This document shows positions 7,871 through 16,446 of a stretch of 52,268 nucleotides of DNA, piece after piece. Within the stretch, counting starts at the first letter, position 1. Each line of letters starts with the position of its first letter. The notes beneath the pieces are model-generated. The model was not told the DNA's origin, ran no database searches, and worked only from the letters and a program-made list of their open reading frames with translations. The DNA is from Exiguobacterium aurantiacum (lineage in GTDB: Bacteria; Bacillota; Bacilli; Exiguobacteriales; Exiguobacteriaceae). The stretch is taken from positions 1 through 52,268 of the forward strand of contig NZ_MKXO01000010.1 in the NCBI RefSeq assembly GCF_001766415.1. The letters run 5' to 3'. The position numbers and the translations under genes are program-made.

Positions 7871-9133
7871 GTGAAAAAGTACCTGCTTTTCTGTACGCTT
7901 GCCATTTTGTCATTCCTATTTGGATGTGAGGAAGAACATGCTTTTCGTTTACATACAGCTCCAGAGTATTATCAAGGTCGCGCTACGCTTCCTTCGGGGC
8001 AACAGATCGAGATGACCGAGTCCGACCGGACGAACGTGCTCGATGCTTGTTATCCAGAAGATGCGATCACGAACGTTCCCGCCGGCGATCGCCGTTTAGT
8101 CGGAACGGTCACGTTGACGCAGCCGTTGACGACGACAACGTCAACCGAAGCGTTCCCGACCGCTACATTCTTTGAAGTGGAGAATCAGTCTTATGTGCAA
8201 TGTCAGGCAGGCACAATCACTTATATCAAACAAGTCGCATCCGTTCCCGACAGTCTCACCGCTTTTCAAGACTTGTCCGTCACTTATCCGTCCATCTCGA
8301 AACTGCGAAACGCTCAACCGCACGAACGACTTCAATTTCTAAACGAGATGGACAAACCGGTCGGCAACGAACCGTATCCGCTCCGGACTGCTCTCGAGCA
8401 AACGCTCGTCCACGTGACGATGCCGTTCAACGGTTCATATGAGTTCACATTCGAGTCAACGGACACGGCCGAGACCCTCGTGGTCCCTATTGATCTATCT
8501 TCTAGACAGCCGTTTCTCTCGATTGGATTTGGTACCGAGTCGGCTGATGGCGAACAGCGCTACGGCATTTACACCTCGTCGAACCAAGAGCTCTATCACG
8601 ATGTAGTCCGACCACCTGACGCGACGTTCGACCGTTTTCTAGGAGTCCGGCAAGCAAGTGCGCTCCCATCGACACTCGTAGCGAACGAACGCTATCCGTT
8701 GTTCAGCTTCTCGTTCACCCGCGATGGAAAAGCCCATAAACAAGTCGTGTCGATCACCTATAAAGAAGAAACCTTGTTGCGCGGGGATAGCTTGAAGAAC
8801 AAAATGCGCCAACAATTCGACCACCGCCGGCACGTCGTCTTTCACGAGCTCGCCTTGATCGGTACGGAATCGAAAGACGAGCCGTTTTTAAGCCACGCCA
8901 CAGCTGACGATACGCAATTCATCTTCAATGCGATCGAGCGCGCGAAAGCCGTCTCGAAAGCCGGCACACCTGCCTCGACCCCTTATTTGACCGTCTTCGA
9001 AGGCATATGTGCACAAACGTTCGACGTCAGCTATGAAGGAAATGACGTGTTTTTGACGAATACGAAGACTGGGTCTCATTTCCAGCTACTCCGCGACGAT
9101 GCGGCCAAGTGGCAGGCCCAATTCATGGAGTAA
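7871..9133 (+). CDS. Lipoprotein of unknown function, paralogue A
   Basis: A 420-residue exported protein. The first 19 residues form a lipoprotein signal ending in the lipobox LFGC (Cys19), so it is probably anchored to the outer face of the membrane. The mature part has no family I recognise. Its C-terminus (TPYLTVFEGICAQTFDVS...FLTNTKTGSHFQLLRDDAAKW) aligns by eye with the end of the next gene. Starts at GTG, nine bases after AAGGAG. It ends 14 bases before the next start, so the two form an operon. Confidence 0.72.
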   Translation: MKKYLLFCTLAILSFLFGCEEEHAFRLHTAPEYYQGRATLPSGQQIEMTESDRTNVLDACYPEDAITNVPAGDRRLVGTVTLTQPLTTTTSTEAFPTATFFEVENQSYVQCQAGTITYIKQVASVPDSLTAFQDLSVTYPSISKLRNAQPHERLQFLNEMDKPVGNEPYPLRTALEQTLVHVTMPFNGSYEFTFESTDTAETLVVPIDLSSRQPFLSIGFGTESADGEQRYGIYTSSNQELYHDVVRPPDATFDRFLGVRQASALPSTLVANERYPLFSFSFTRDGKAHKQVVSITYKEETLLRGDSLKNKMRQQFDHRRHVVFHELALIGTESKDEPFLSHATADDTQFIFNAIERAKAVSKAGTPASTPYLTVFEGICAQTFDVSYEGNDVFLTNTKTGSHFQLLRDDAAKWQAQFME

Positions 9134-9147
9134 AGGGGGCAAATGGC

Positions 9148-10371
9148 GTGCGAACCATCGGCATCACAACGTTGCTCATGGCGACAATCATCTTGACCGG
9201 TTGCACAGAACAAGAGTCCGCGCTCGACCTCAAAGTTCGCCCCATCCTATTCGACGGCTATCATTATGAACCGGACCAACAGTCGATGCAGCTCGACGAA
9301 ACGGAACAGATTGCCGTGCATACGATTTGTGACGACACCGGCGCCGCTTCCATCTCGGACCGACCGTTCGTCTATGACGCGACGTATCGCAGTTTCTCAC
9401 GTTTTTCGTCAAACTTCACGACGATGTCCGTGTTCCATGACGACGAGGCGACATACGCTTACTGTCAAACTGACGTTAGCCAATATGTGAAACTGATCGA
9501 TGCCGATCTCCTCCCGGCCGCTCGGCGTGAAGCGGAGCCCGAACCGCTCCGACCGCGTTCTGTGGGCGTGTCCGATGCAATGCGTCAAACGACCGAAACC
9601 AAGCTTGAAGACGATCCGTTTTTCGAATTGATCCCATTCGATTCACCGTTTGTTGCGCTGCATTCTCCCCTCTTCGCCTCACTCGCTCTAGAAGTGAAGA
9701 CGCAGGACTCGTCGATGACATCCTTTCACCCGTTTGACCCGAACATGAAGACGATGGCGCTGTCGCTTTATCTCGTCAAGATGGAGGGGGTCCTCCAACC
9801 ACTCTTGATTCAATCTTCTGAAAACAACATGGCATACGGGTCGCTCGATTCTGTTCCAGATGGCGGCATCCCGACACTTTCAACCGTCTATCCTCTCCCT
9901 GACGAGCTTCAATTCGGCAACATGTATCCGCTCTGGGAGTTGACGTATGATGTCAACGGTGAGACGGTCAAGCAAACGGTCTCGTTGTCTTATGAGCCGC
10001 CGGTGATGATGACACAGTCAGAAGTCGACGCAGCAACGACAGAAGAAGTCGAGGAAGCGACCATCGGTTATTTCCATAAGACGTCGCTCTCCGGTAAGAC
10101 CGAACTTCATCATTTGGACGCCATCCAGACGACCACTGCCGACGGAGAAACGCTTAAACAGATGCTGCAGCGGGCCGAACGCGTCAACCGGAACGGTGAG
10201 GCGGCCGCATATCCGCTATTCACCTTGGCCGAAGGCGTTAAGTCCCAAACGTTCGACGTGACGCTCCATGAACGTTCCAAAAAGACGGACGTCTATGTCA
10301 CGACCAAAGGTAACCACTACAAACTCAGTTCCGAGGACAGCGCCACCTGGCTGTCGCTCGCCCCTTATTGA
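9148..10371 (+). CDS. Lipoprotein of unknown function, paralogue B
   Basis: A 407-residue exported protein with a lipoprotein signal and lipobox ILTGC. It is a diverged tandem copy of the preceding gene: both have an early cysteine-containing segment after the signal, a FDVxxxxxxxxDVxxTxxxxxxxL block near the end, and an identical overall layout. The frame is open to 9109, but that start lies inside the previous gene; GTG 9148 follows AAAGGGGG by eight bases and directly begins the signal peptide. No domain recognised; surface or cell-wall role is inferred only from export. Confidence 0.7.
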   Translation: MRTIGITTLLMATIILTGCTEQESALDLKVRPILFDGYHYEPDQQSMQLDETEQIAVHTICDDTGAASISDRPFVYDATYRSFSRFSSNFTTMSVFHDDEATYAYCQTDVSQYVKLIDADLLPAARREAEPEPLRPRSVGVSDAMRQTTETKLEDDPFFELIPFDSPFVALHSPLFASLALEVKTQDSSMTSFHPFDPNMKTMALSLYLVKMEGVLQPLLIQSSENNMAYGSLDSVPDGGIPTLSTVYPLPDELQFGNMYPLWELTYDVNGETVKQTVSLSYEPPVMMTQSEVDAATTEEVEEATIGYFHKTSLSGKTELHHLDAIQTTTADGETLKQMLQRAERVNRNGEAAAYPLFTLAEGVKSQTFDVTLHERSKKTDVYVTTKGNHYKLSSEDSATWLSLAPY

Positions 10372-10398
10372 CAGACGGTCTCCTGGCCGTCTGTCTTT
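10371..10398 (+). terminator. Probable terminator after the lipoprotein pair
   Basis: ACAGACGG/CCGTCTGT stem of 8 bp directly at the stop codon, followed by a short CTTT tract, so termination may be partial and allow read-through to the pirin gene. Confidence 0.5.
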
Positions 10399-10481
10399 GC
10401 ACGTTCAGAGAGCAAAATCACCCGTTTCTAGATCGACCATGTGCGACAATGGAGCCAAACGCTTTCGAAGGAGATGGTCTG

Positions 10482-11336
10482 ATGACGAAACGATTTGACC
10501 GCGATGTCGCCGCACACTGGCAAGTCGCGTATAAACAGAACGGCTATCCGCACGTCCAACAAGGGTGGGTGTTACCCCCGGAACGAAAAGACGAGTTCGA
10601 CCCGTTTATTTTAATGGCCGAGGATTGGTTCAAGCGTGGCACGTTCTCTGACCATCCGCACCGCGGGTTTCAGACGATCACGTACGTCATCGACGGTCGG
10701 CTCGAGCATATCGACAACCATGGCGGCCATTCGGTTTTAGACGCCGGTGACGTTCAATATATGAACGCCGGTTGGGGAGCCCGGCATGCCGAGGAAGCCG
10801 TCGATGACGACTTGATCCATACGCTGCAACTATGGCTCAACTTGCCAAAATCGCTCAAATCGACGACAACTTCCTATCAGAACGTATATGTCGAAGACGC
10901 CCCGGTCGTACCGGTCGACGGCGGGCAGGTGCGCGTCTACTCCGGCGACGTCGCCGGGGTAACGGGGCCGATGAACAGCCTCGTGCCGATCACGATGAGC
11001 GAAATCAGTCTGAAAGCCGGTGCCGTCTACGAGCACGTCTTGCCGACAAACCATAACGGATTCGTCTACGTGCTCGCCGGTTCAGTCGAGCTCGGCACGT
11101 CGGCGACCCCGCTCGCGAAAACGCACGTGGCGACGCTCACGTACGACGAAACAGCAGACAGCATGAGCGCAATCCGCGTCAAAGCGACGTCACGGGCCCG
11201 CTTGCTCGTCTACTCAGGACAGCCGATCCGTGAGGACTACATCGCCCATGGTCCGTTCGTCATGAATACCGAGGACGAGATTCGCCAAGCGTTCCGCGAT
11301 TATCATGCCGGTAGTTTTGGACCCCCTGCACAATAA
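10482..11336 (+). CDS. Pirin family protein
   Basis: A 284-residue bicupin. The metal site is recognisable as SDHPHRGFQTITYVIDG with two His, and the second part NAGWGARHAEEA, where H and E complete the set; the common form is HSE, here HAE. Family members bind Fe and some have quercetinase activity, but the role here is unknown. The open frame reaches 10368, but ATG 10482 has AAGGAG eight bases upstream and begins at the family's usual N-terminus. A terminator follows directly. Confidence 0.85.
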   Translation: MTKRFDRDVAAHWQVAYKQNGYPHVQQGWVLPPERKDEFDPFILMAEDWFKRGTFSDHPHRGFQTITYVIDGRLEHIDNHGGHSVLDAGDVQYMNAGWGARHAEEAVDDDLIHTLQLWLNLPKSLKSTTTSYQNVYVEDAPVVPVDGGQVRVYSGDVAGVTGPMNSLVPITMSEISLKAGAVYEHVLPTNHNGFVYVLAGSVELGTSATPLAKTHVATLTYDETADSMSAIRVKATSRARLLVYSGQPIREDYIAHGPFVMNTEDEIRQAFRDYHAGSFGPPAQ

Positions 11337-11339
11337 CAA

Positions 11340-11364
11340 AAAGCCACGCGGCAGCGTGGCTTTA
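11340..11364. terminator. Bidirectional terminator
   Basis: AAGCCACGC/GCGTGGCTT stem between the convergent pirin and small membrane-protein genes. Confidence 0.75.
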
Positions 11365-11667
11365 CTTCGTTTTATCCGGCATGAGTACCGTCTGCTGGGT
11401 CGGAACCCGACCGATCGGTACGGTCCGTTCGACGAGGACGTATCGTTTCCCGTCCACCTCAAACTTCCGGTCGCCGAGATAATGGGCCGACTTGCCGTCC
11501 TCATAGAGTTTTGTCAAAATCGCCGGCACGTATTGATTCAAGTCCGTGTGATGATCATCGAGCGTCATGACGATATTGCCTTTGCTGTATCCCATCCACT
11601 GGTTCGACATGAAAAACATTAAAGAAATCACTCCGATGATCCCAATCACTAAAATAACCGTTTCCAT
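11362..11667 (-). CDS. Small membrane-anchored protein of unknown function
   Basis: A 101-residue protein with one N-terminal membrane span (ETVILVIGIIGVISLMFFM) and a soluble C-terminal part ending VGRVPTQQTVLMPDKTK-like with many charged residues. No family recognised. The frame is open to 11736, but ATG 11667 has GTAGGGA upstream and begins the hydrophobic segment. It follows the CPBP protease gene by 13 bases and is likely in its operon. Confidence 0.6.
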   Translation of the reverse strand: METVILVIGIIGVISLMFFMSNQWMGYSKGNIVMTLDDHHTDLNQYVPAILTKLYEDGKSAHYLGDRKFEVDGKRYVLVERTVPIGRVPTQQTVLMPDKTK

Positions 11668-11680
11668 CCAATCCCTACTT

Positions 11681-12460
11681 TCAACGTTTATGAAATTGCT
11701 CGTCGTAACGACGGGCCAATACGAGCACGAGTCCAATCAAAAGTACCGATGAGATCGCCGGAATGAAGTCCGGCAACGCATCCCCGGCGCTCAAAAAATC
11801 GAACGTTCCGTGAAACAGGATAGCCGGCCAGATGCTGAAGTCAGCCTGAACGGTCAACCAGCCTAAAAAGAAGGAGCCGAAGATAAGTCCAATCGTCCAA
11901 CCGGCAATCATGAACACCGACATGTCTTGAAAATCTGGGTCGTATAAAAAGACGGGCACATGCCAAAGCGCCCAAACGAGCGCGACCACGAGCGTCGCCG
12001 GTCGGACCGCCATCCGTTCTGATAGTGTCGGCAGCAAATACCCGCGCCACCCGCTCTCCTCACCAAACCCGTATGTCGCCCCCCAAACGAGCCATAACAC
12101 AAACGGCGACCAGTCCGGAAGCTTGTCGTTGGCAAACCAATTCGAACTATTTGAGACTTCCGGCATCATACTGACGATGAGGACACCGATTGCGAAAAAC
12201 AAAACGGGTAGAGACACGGCGAGTAACGTCCAGCGAATCGTCAAGCGGCCATAGGCGCGCTCAAACAATCGACGACACCCTGACCACCCATCCGTCCAAG
12301 CCGTCGTCAGCCATGCCGCGACGAGCGGTCCGAACGCCCCAGCGAAATGCAGCAGCGAAGACGAAGCACCGGTCGAGCGGACGAGCCAGATGTTCAGACC
12401 CCACCATGACCATGACCACGCGAACGTGAACACGATAAATAGCACGAGGCGCCGCGTCAT
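11681..12460 (-). CDS. CPBP family intramembrane metalloprotease
   Basis: A 259-residue multi-span membrane protein of the CAAX-protease/bacteriocin-processing (Abi) group. The catalytic motifs are present: FGEESGWRGYLLP (EExxxR), WALWHVPVF and ILFHGTFDF. About seven or eight membrane spans are predicted by eye. In Bacillota such proteins include bacteriocin self-immunity and membrane-stress functions; no bacteriocin genes are nearby, so no specific role is claimed. ATG preceded by AAAGGGGAGA. Confidence 0.87.
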   Translation of the reverse strand: MTRRLVLFIVFTFAWSWSWWGLNIWLVRSTGASSSLLHFAGAFGPLVAAWLTTAWTDGWSGCRRLFERAYGRLTIRWTLLAVSLPVLFFAIGVLIVSMMPEVSNSSNWFANDKLPDWSPFVLWLVWGATYGFGEESGWRGYLLPTLSERMAVRPATLVVALVWALWHVPVFLYDPDFQDMSVFMIAGWTIGLIFGSFFLGWLTVQADFSIWPAILFHGTFDFLSAGDALPDFIPAISSVLLIGLVLVLARRYDEQFHKR

Positions 12461-12476
12461 GATCCGTCTCCCCTTT

Positions 12477-12581
12477 CTAAAGGTGCTTCACGACGATTTG
12501 ACGTTTCGCTTGAAAGCCGACACGTTCGTAAAACGTGTCGGCTTCTTCGTTAACCGAACTAGTGGGGCGCAAGCGCATCAT
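12477..12581 (-). pseudogene. C-terminal remnant of a GNAT acetyltransferase
   Basis: A 34-codon frame reads as the last conserved block of a GNAT enzyme, SSVNEEADTFYERVGFQ followed by AKRQIVVKHL and a stop. The acetyl-CoA-binding loop and everything before it are missing, and the frame just upstream belongs in another phase to the membrane-protein gene at 12578. It looks like the tail left after a deletion. It has no ribosome binding site of its own. A hairpin at 12515-12536 falls in its coding sequence. Confidence 0.6.
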
Positions 12582-12898
12582 AAACCGCCCCCAGTGTGCG
12601 TGCCGTTTCGATTTTCCGTGATTCCGTGTGGCTTTTCATCACCACGCAACACGTGGTTCGAACTGACCGTCGCTGTTCCGTTCAACCGGCGCTGAATCGG
12701 ACGGGCGAGAAAATAGCCGCCGAACAACGAAGCCGGAAACACGAGAACGGCTGTCCCTAAGACGAGATAAGTATAACGTTGAATCTCTTCCGTTGCCGGG
12801 ACGAACTGATGGACCCCATAGCGCAGACCGACGAATAATCCGATGAATACGAGCGCGACAAACGCGTACTCGATACATTTCCCAAGAAATTGCTTCAC
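12578..12898 (-). CDS. Two-span membrane protein of unknown function
   Basis: A 106-residue protein with two hydrophobic spans (about residues 11-27 and 45-68) and a polar tail. Starts at GTG after GGGGGGAGA. No family recognised. Its last codons overlap the GNAT remnant in another frame, so the polar tail (GITENRNGTHTGGGL) may have been altered by the same deletion; the original stop could have been elsewhere. Confidence 0.55.
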   Translation of the reverse strand: MKQFLGKCIEYAFVALVFIGLFVGLRYGVHQFVPATEEIQRYTYLVLGTAVLVFPASLFGGYFLARPIQRRLNGTATVSSNHVLRGDEKPHGITENRNGTHTGGGL

Positions 12899-12954
12899 TT
12901 TATCTCCCCCCTCAACTTGTTATCTATCGTTACGAGATGAAGCGAGAAAAAGTT

Positions 12955-13479
12955 TCATTTCTGTTGCTGGGACAAATACCAAAGCGTCGCCACTCGCTCC
13001 GTTTCGGACACCCATTCTTGTTTTCCTTGGATGTAGCTTTCGATATCTTCCGGATGTTGGCTCGCGAGCTGTTGTTTGAGAGCGGCATATTCGGCACGTA
13101 CGTCCGGAAATGCCATCAAGTAGTCTCGAAAGGCCAAATGCCGGACGACCCCTTCGTCCCCTTCCTCGAAGACGTGGACATGGACCGTCCGCACGTCCGC
13201 ACCTTTGGCGAAGAAGCGCCGTCTCGGAATACCGTGCTCGCCGAAACTGCGATAACCGAGGGCCTCCATGTGACCGATCAATCCATCGACGCGTTCGATT
13301 TGGCGAACGACCGGCATGATATCGATGATCGGTTTGGCGTCAAGACCCGGGACAGACGTGCTGCCGATATGATGAATCACAATCAGTTCACCGTCGAGCA
13401 ATCGTTCGAGCCTGCTCGACTCGTCCTCAAACTTTTCCGTCCATGCTGTATCGTATTCCACAACCTCAACTTTTCTCAT
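12955..13479 (-). CDS. GrpB family (UPF0157) nucleotidyltransferase-fold protein
   Basis: A 174-residue member of the GrpB/UPF0157 family: VEYDTAWTEKFEDE at the start, then HHIGSTSVPGLDAKPIIDIMPVV, whose GSTSVPGL...DxD pattern is that of a minimal nucleotidyltransferase. Biochemical role is not established. TAAGGAGGAAGCAAC precedes the ATG. A Fur-like box lies 28 bases upstream (13507-13521). Confidence 0.87.
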   Translation of the reverse strand: MRKVEVVEYDTAWTEKFEDESSRLERLLDGELIVIHHIGSTSVPGLDAKPIIDIMPVVRQIERVDGLIGHMEALGYRSFGEHGIPRRRFFAKGADVRTVHVHVFEEGDEGVVRHLAFRDYLMAFPDVRAEYAALKQQLASQHPEDIESYIQGKQEWVSETERVATLWYLSQQQK

Positions 13480-13506
13480 GTTGCTTCCTCCTTATTCCAC
13501 GACAAT

Positions 13507-13521
13507 TGACACTCATTGTCA
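13507..13521. promoter_or_regulatory. Candidate Fur/PerR-family box
   Basis: TGACACTCATTGTCA is a 7-1-7 dyad (minus strand TGACAATGAGTGTCA) close to the Fur-type consensus TGATAATnATTATCA, with differences at symmetric positions. It lies over the likely start region of the grpB-family gene (minus-strand -10-like TATGAT at 13523-13528). It also faces the yteA-like gene. Confidence 0.35.
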
Positions 13522-13634
13522 TCATACCCGTTTTCTCAAGTCTTTAGAAATCCGCTTTGCCGACAGAAAGGTTTGTCGCGTCGCAAAATGGGAAATGCTT
13601 ATACTAATGAAATCAGAACTGGAGAGTGGACCGT

Positions 13635-14177
13635 ATGTTGACACAAAAACAAATCGATACGTTCAAAGAACGTCTACTAAAAGAGAAAGCCAAGACCGAA
13701 GGGTATCTGGAAAATCGTGAAGAAGTTTACGACGAAGGAGAGTTGTCGCACTATGACAACCATCCCGCCGATTCGGGAGAAGAGCTGTTTTTACGCGAAC
13801 GTGACCACGCACTCACTGAACTCGACGAAGAATTTTTAACGGACGTCGATAAGGCGCTTCTCGCCATCAAAAACGGGACGTACGGAAAATGTGAAGTGTG
13901 CGGGAAAGAAATTGAACTCGATCGGCTCGAGATCATCCCAGAAGCGACGCTTTGCATCGAACATGCACGTGAGCAGGAAGAACAAGAGCATCAAACAGAC
14001 CTCGATCGTCCGGTCGAAGAAGATGTCCTCAATGCGTCTGAGACGGCTGCCCATAAACAGCTCGACGGAACAGATGACGCCGGGCAAAGTACTGACGCCT
14101 TCAGCCAAGTCGAAGACTTCGGAAGCTCGGATACAATCGCCGACACCAAAGGCAATCACGATCCAACCCGCGAATGA
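13635..14177 (+). CDS. yteA: DksA/TraR-type zinc finger protein, YteA family
   Basis: A 180-residue protein with a coiled-coil N-terminal half containing LSHYDNHPADSGEELFLRERD, typical of YteA, and a zinc finger CEVCGKEIELDRLEIIPEATLCIEH in which the last ligand is His rather than Cys. DksA-like proteins act on RNA polymerase; for YteA this is not shown. The acidic tail is disordered in appearance. GGAGAG lies eight bases before ATG 13635, so this start is preferred over GTG 13626, which overlaps that site. Confidence 0.82.
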   Translation: MLTQKQIDTFKERLLKEKAKTEGYLENREEVYDEGELSHYDNHPADSGEELFLRERDHALTELDEEFLTDVDKALLAIKNGTYGKCEVCGKEIELDRLEIIPEATLCIEHAREQEEQEHQTDLDRPVEEDVLNASETAAHKQLDGTDDAGQSTDAFSQVEDFGSSDTIADTKGNHDPTRE

Positions 14178-14182
14178 ACGAG

Positions 14183-14207
14183 AGCCGCTGCAATGCGGCT
14201 TTTTTTG
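14183..14207 (+). terminator. Rho-independent terminator (yteA side)
   Basis: AGCCGC/GCGGCT stem with TTTTTTT directly after the yteA-like gene. Confidence 0.85.
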
Positions 14208-14209
14208 CG

Positions 14210-14240
14210 CAAAAAAACACGACGCTACGCCGCGTCGTGT
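14210..14240 (-). terminator. Rho-independent terminator (M23 side)
   Basis: ACACGACGC/GCGTCGTGT stem with a T7 run on the minus strand, back to back with the previous terminator. Confidence 0.85.
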
Positions 14241-15226
14241 CAATAAACCGCTTTGATTGGTGATGTGCCGCCGAGTACTTCCGCTACGTCCATCGGATTG
14301 ACCGTATTGCCGGCCGAACTTGACGAGTAACCGTATTTTCCTTGATGCACCTCGAAATGTAAGTGAGGACCCGAAGAGTTGCCCGTGTTGCCGATTTGGC
14401 CGATGCCTTCACCTTGAAGCAACGCTTGGCCTTTCTTCACTTCGATTTTATGCATATGAGCGTAGACGGTCGTCCACTTCTGTCCGTTCAAGTCATGCTC
14501 GATGAAGACGTGCTTGCCGTAAGGACCGCTCGTCTTGACGTCGATGACCTTACCGTCAGCCGCTGCGTGAATCGGTGTCCCGACTTTGGCGGCGATATCG
14601 ATCCCGTTGTGGAACGTATAACCGAATTGTCCACTAGCAGGGCCGAACCCTTGTGACAGACGTCCCGTCGCCGGAATCATAAACTGATCTGGTGCGATGG
14701 CTGCTTTTTGCTTCTTCAAATCTGTTAATTGCGCAGCTTGTGCCTTCAACTGCTTATACGCTGCCGCATGTGAAGCCTTCGCCTGTTCCCGCTCGGCCTT
14801 CACTTCGGCCTGTTGATCACTCAATTCGTCTAACGCTCGAGCAGCTTCGGCTTCTCTCGCTTTTAAATCTGTCTCGGCTTTTTCGGATTCCGCCGCTTCC
14901 GCCTTCGCGCTAGGAAGGACAGACGACAGTACTTGTTTAAACAAAGACGTCTCTTCAGGGGTCGAAGCCGTTTCATACGCTTCGAGCTGAGTGCTTACTT
15001 GATCTAGTTTAGCTTGAAGCGCATCCGCCCGTTCATCGACCGCCTGCACGTGACGTTCCGCCTTTTCAACCGCTTGCTTTGACGCGCGAACATCACGCTC
15101 TATCTTCTGAAGAGACTTCGTCGTCTTGACGAGCTCTTGCGGGGTAAGTTGATCTGCTGAGGCCGACGCTGGGCCATTCAAAACGAGTACGCCAACACCG
15201 ACAGTTAGTAAAAGTTGTTTCCACAT
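14240..15226 (-). CDS. Secreted murein hydrolase activator / M23 endopeptidase
   Basis: A 328-residue exported protein. A signal peptide (residues 1-24, ending ASASA), a long coiled coil (about 30-180, rich in Q, E, K, A) and a C-terminal M23 domain are in order. The M23 metal motifs are complete: FHNGIDIAA (HxxxD) and GPHLHFEVH (HxH). It is built like PcsB/EnvC, so it may cut peptidoglycan cross-links or activate an amidase during cell separation. A good promoter lies at 15286-15314. ATG is 12 bases after GGAGG, a long spacing. Confidence 0.87.
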   Translation of the reverse strand: MWKQLLLTVGVGVLVLNGPASASADQLTPQELVKTTKSLQKIERDVRASKQAVEKAERHVQAVDERADALQAKLDQVSTQLEAYETASTPEETSLFKQVLSSVLPSAKAEAAESEKAETDLKAREAEAARALDELSDQQAEVKAEREQAKASHAAAYKQLKAQAAQLTDLKKQKAAIAPDQFMIPATGRLSQGFGPASGQFGYTFHNGIDIAAKVGTPIHAAADGKVIDVKTSGPYGKHVFIEHDLNGQKWTTVYAHMHKIEVKKGQALLQGEGIGQIGNTGNSSGPHLHFEVHQGKYGYSSSSAGNTVNPMDVAEVLGGTSPIKAVY

Positions 15227-15285
15227 ATATTGATAAAACCTCCAAATAGGATGATTCGCTAGCTATATAAAAAGCTACAAGTGCG

Positions 15286-15314
15286 AATATAGCATCCCTA
15301 CCTGAAAAGTTCAA
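15286..15314 (-). promoter_or_regulatory. SigA promoter of the M23 gene
   Basis: On the minus strand -35 TTGAAC (15314-15309) and -10 TATATT (15291-15286), 17-bp spacing. The leader between this promoter and the ATG is about 50 bases. Confidence 0.65.
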
Positions 15315-15392
15315 TATATGAAGCATTTCATTTATATGTCTAACATTTCAAAACGGTGAGCAAGCACTCTCACAAACTTCACGAATAGTTCA

Positions 15393-15581
15393 TCACCGTT
15401 TGTCTCGCTTCATTTTTAGGACGACAAAGACAATACCCACAGCAGTTATAAACGTCACCGACGGGCCCCCGAACAGAAAGACACGGTCGATTGAAGGAGA
15501 CAAGTTCGTCGTCAATCCGAGAATCGTGAACAAGTTTCCGACGATGAGACCGACCATCAACATAGGAAGAAGACGTCTCAT
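15393..15581 (-). CDS. Small two-span membrane protein (62 aa)
   Basis: A 62-residue protein with two hydrophobic segments (about 4-24 and 34-55) and a basic tail (KMKRDKR). Its ATG overlaps the stop of the upstream acetyltransferase (TGATG), which is the usual sign of translational coupling. No family recognised. Confidence 0.6.
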   Translation of the reverse strand: MRRLLPMLMVGLIVGNLFTILGLTTNLSPSIDRVFLFGGPSVTFITAVGIVFVVLKMKRDKR

Positions 15582-16378
15582 CAGACACCTGTCTCGCGCT
15601 TCACCATCTCAAACTGGGCGATGGCATCTTGTTTGAACCCGAGCGTTCGCGCCGCCTCGATCAATTCAGGACGATCCGACGTGAGCGTCAACTTGATCGG
15701 TCCATTCGCTGCGGCCGCCCGCAGGAGCCATTCCGCATCCTCATCCCGGCCGAAAACGTCGAGGAGGACGCCTGACCGGAACAAGAGCGCCCCTGTTTTG
15801 TCGCCTTCTGTGATCCGGACGAGCTCCGCTCGTTGCTGGGTCGTCCGGGCGTCCGTTTGCCAGATCGGTCGGTGCGATGCCGACGGGTAATAGCGATCGA
15901 ACAGCGTCACGATCGGTTCGATCGCGCGTGTCGCTTCCGTTTCGGTCGGAACGGAGTCGAAATAAAAGATTTCGCGCACCGTCTCGTACCCGAGCCGCTC
16001 GTACAAAGCGAGTGCCGAGTCGTTGCCTTGGATGACTTCAAGTAGACGTGCCCCTGTTGCCTGCTCGTCAAAACGGCGCATCAACTCGCGGGCAATCCCT
16101 ATTTTTCGAAACGCAGGGGAGACGGCCAGACCACCACAACGCGTGACCCAACCTGTCTCTAAATGGGCCACCCCACTCAAGACGACACCGACCGGACGTC
16201 CGTCCGCATACGCGACGATGGAGCGTGACGGTTGATTTTGATCCCGGACGAGGAAGGTCGATTCGAATCCTGCCGCATCCATGTCAAAGCGAATTATGTA
16301 ATCAGAAAACCCGTCCATGAAAGCTTGATACATGTCGGATAGTGGTGCATTTTGTTGATACGAGATCTGTTGGTCCAT
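15581..16378 (-). CDS. GNAT N-acetyltransferase with a second C-terminal domain
   Basis: A 265-residue enzyme. The GNAT core is in the N-terminal half, with CGGLAVSPAFRKIGIARELMRRF as the acetyl-CoA loop and NDSALALYERLGY as the following block. The C-terminal half (about residues 140-265) looks like a degenerate second GNAT-like domain (TLTSDRPELIEAARTLGF). Substrate unknown. The frame is open to 16399, but ATG 16378 has AAAGGA six bases upstream. Overlaps the start of the 62-residue protein gene. Confidence 0.78.
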   Translation of the reverse strand: MDQQISYQQNAPLSDMYQAFMDGFSDYIIRFDMDAAGFESTFLVRDQNQPSRSIVAYADGRPVGVVLSGVAHLETGWVTRCGGLAVSPAFRKIGIARELMRRFDEQATGARLLEVIQGNDSALALYERLGYETVREIFYFDSVPTETEATRAIEPIVTLFDRYYPSASHRPIWQTDARTTQQRAELVRITEGDKTGALLFRSGVLLDVFGRDEDAEWLLRAAAANGPIKLTLTSDRPELIEAARTLGFKQDAIAQFEMVKRETGV

Positions 16379-16446
16379 AGTTGGTCCTTTCCCATTCATT
16401 TTTTGTATACTGAAAGTGCGCTACTTCTAATGAGGGAGGAATAACG

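Noticed and set aside
12515-12536. Hairpin GCCGACACGTT/ACGTGTCGGC as a terminator
   Set aside because: It is better explained as coding sequence of the GNAT remnant (ADTFYERVG) and has no T-run of note on the strand of the flanking genes.
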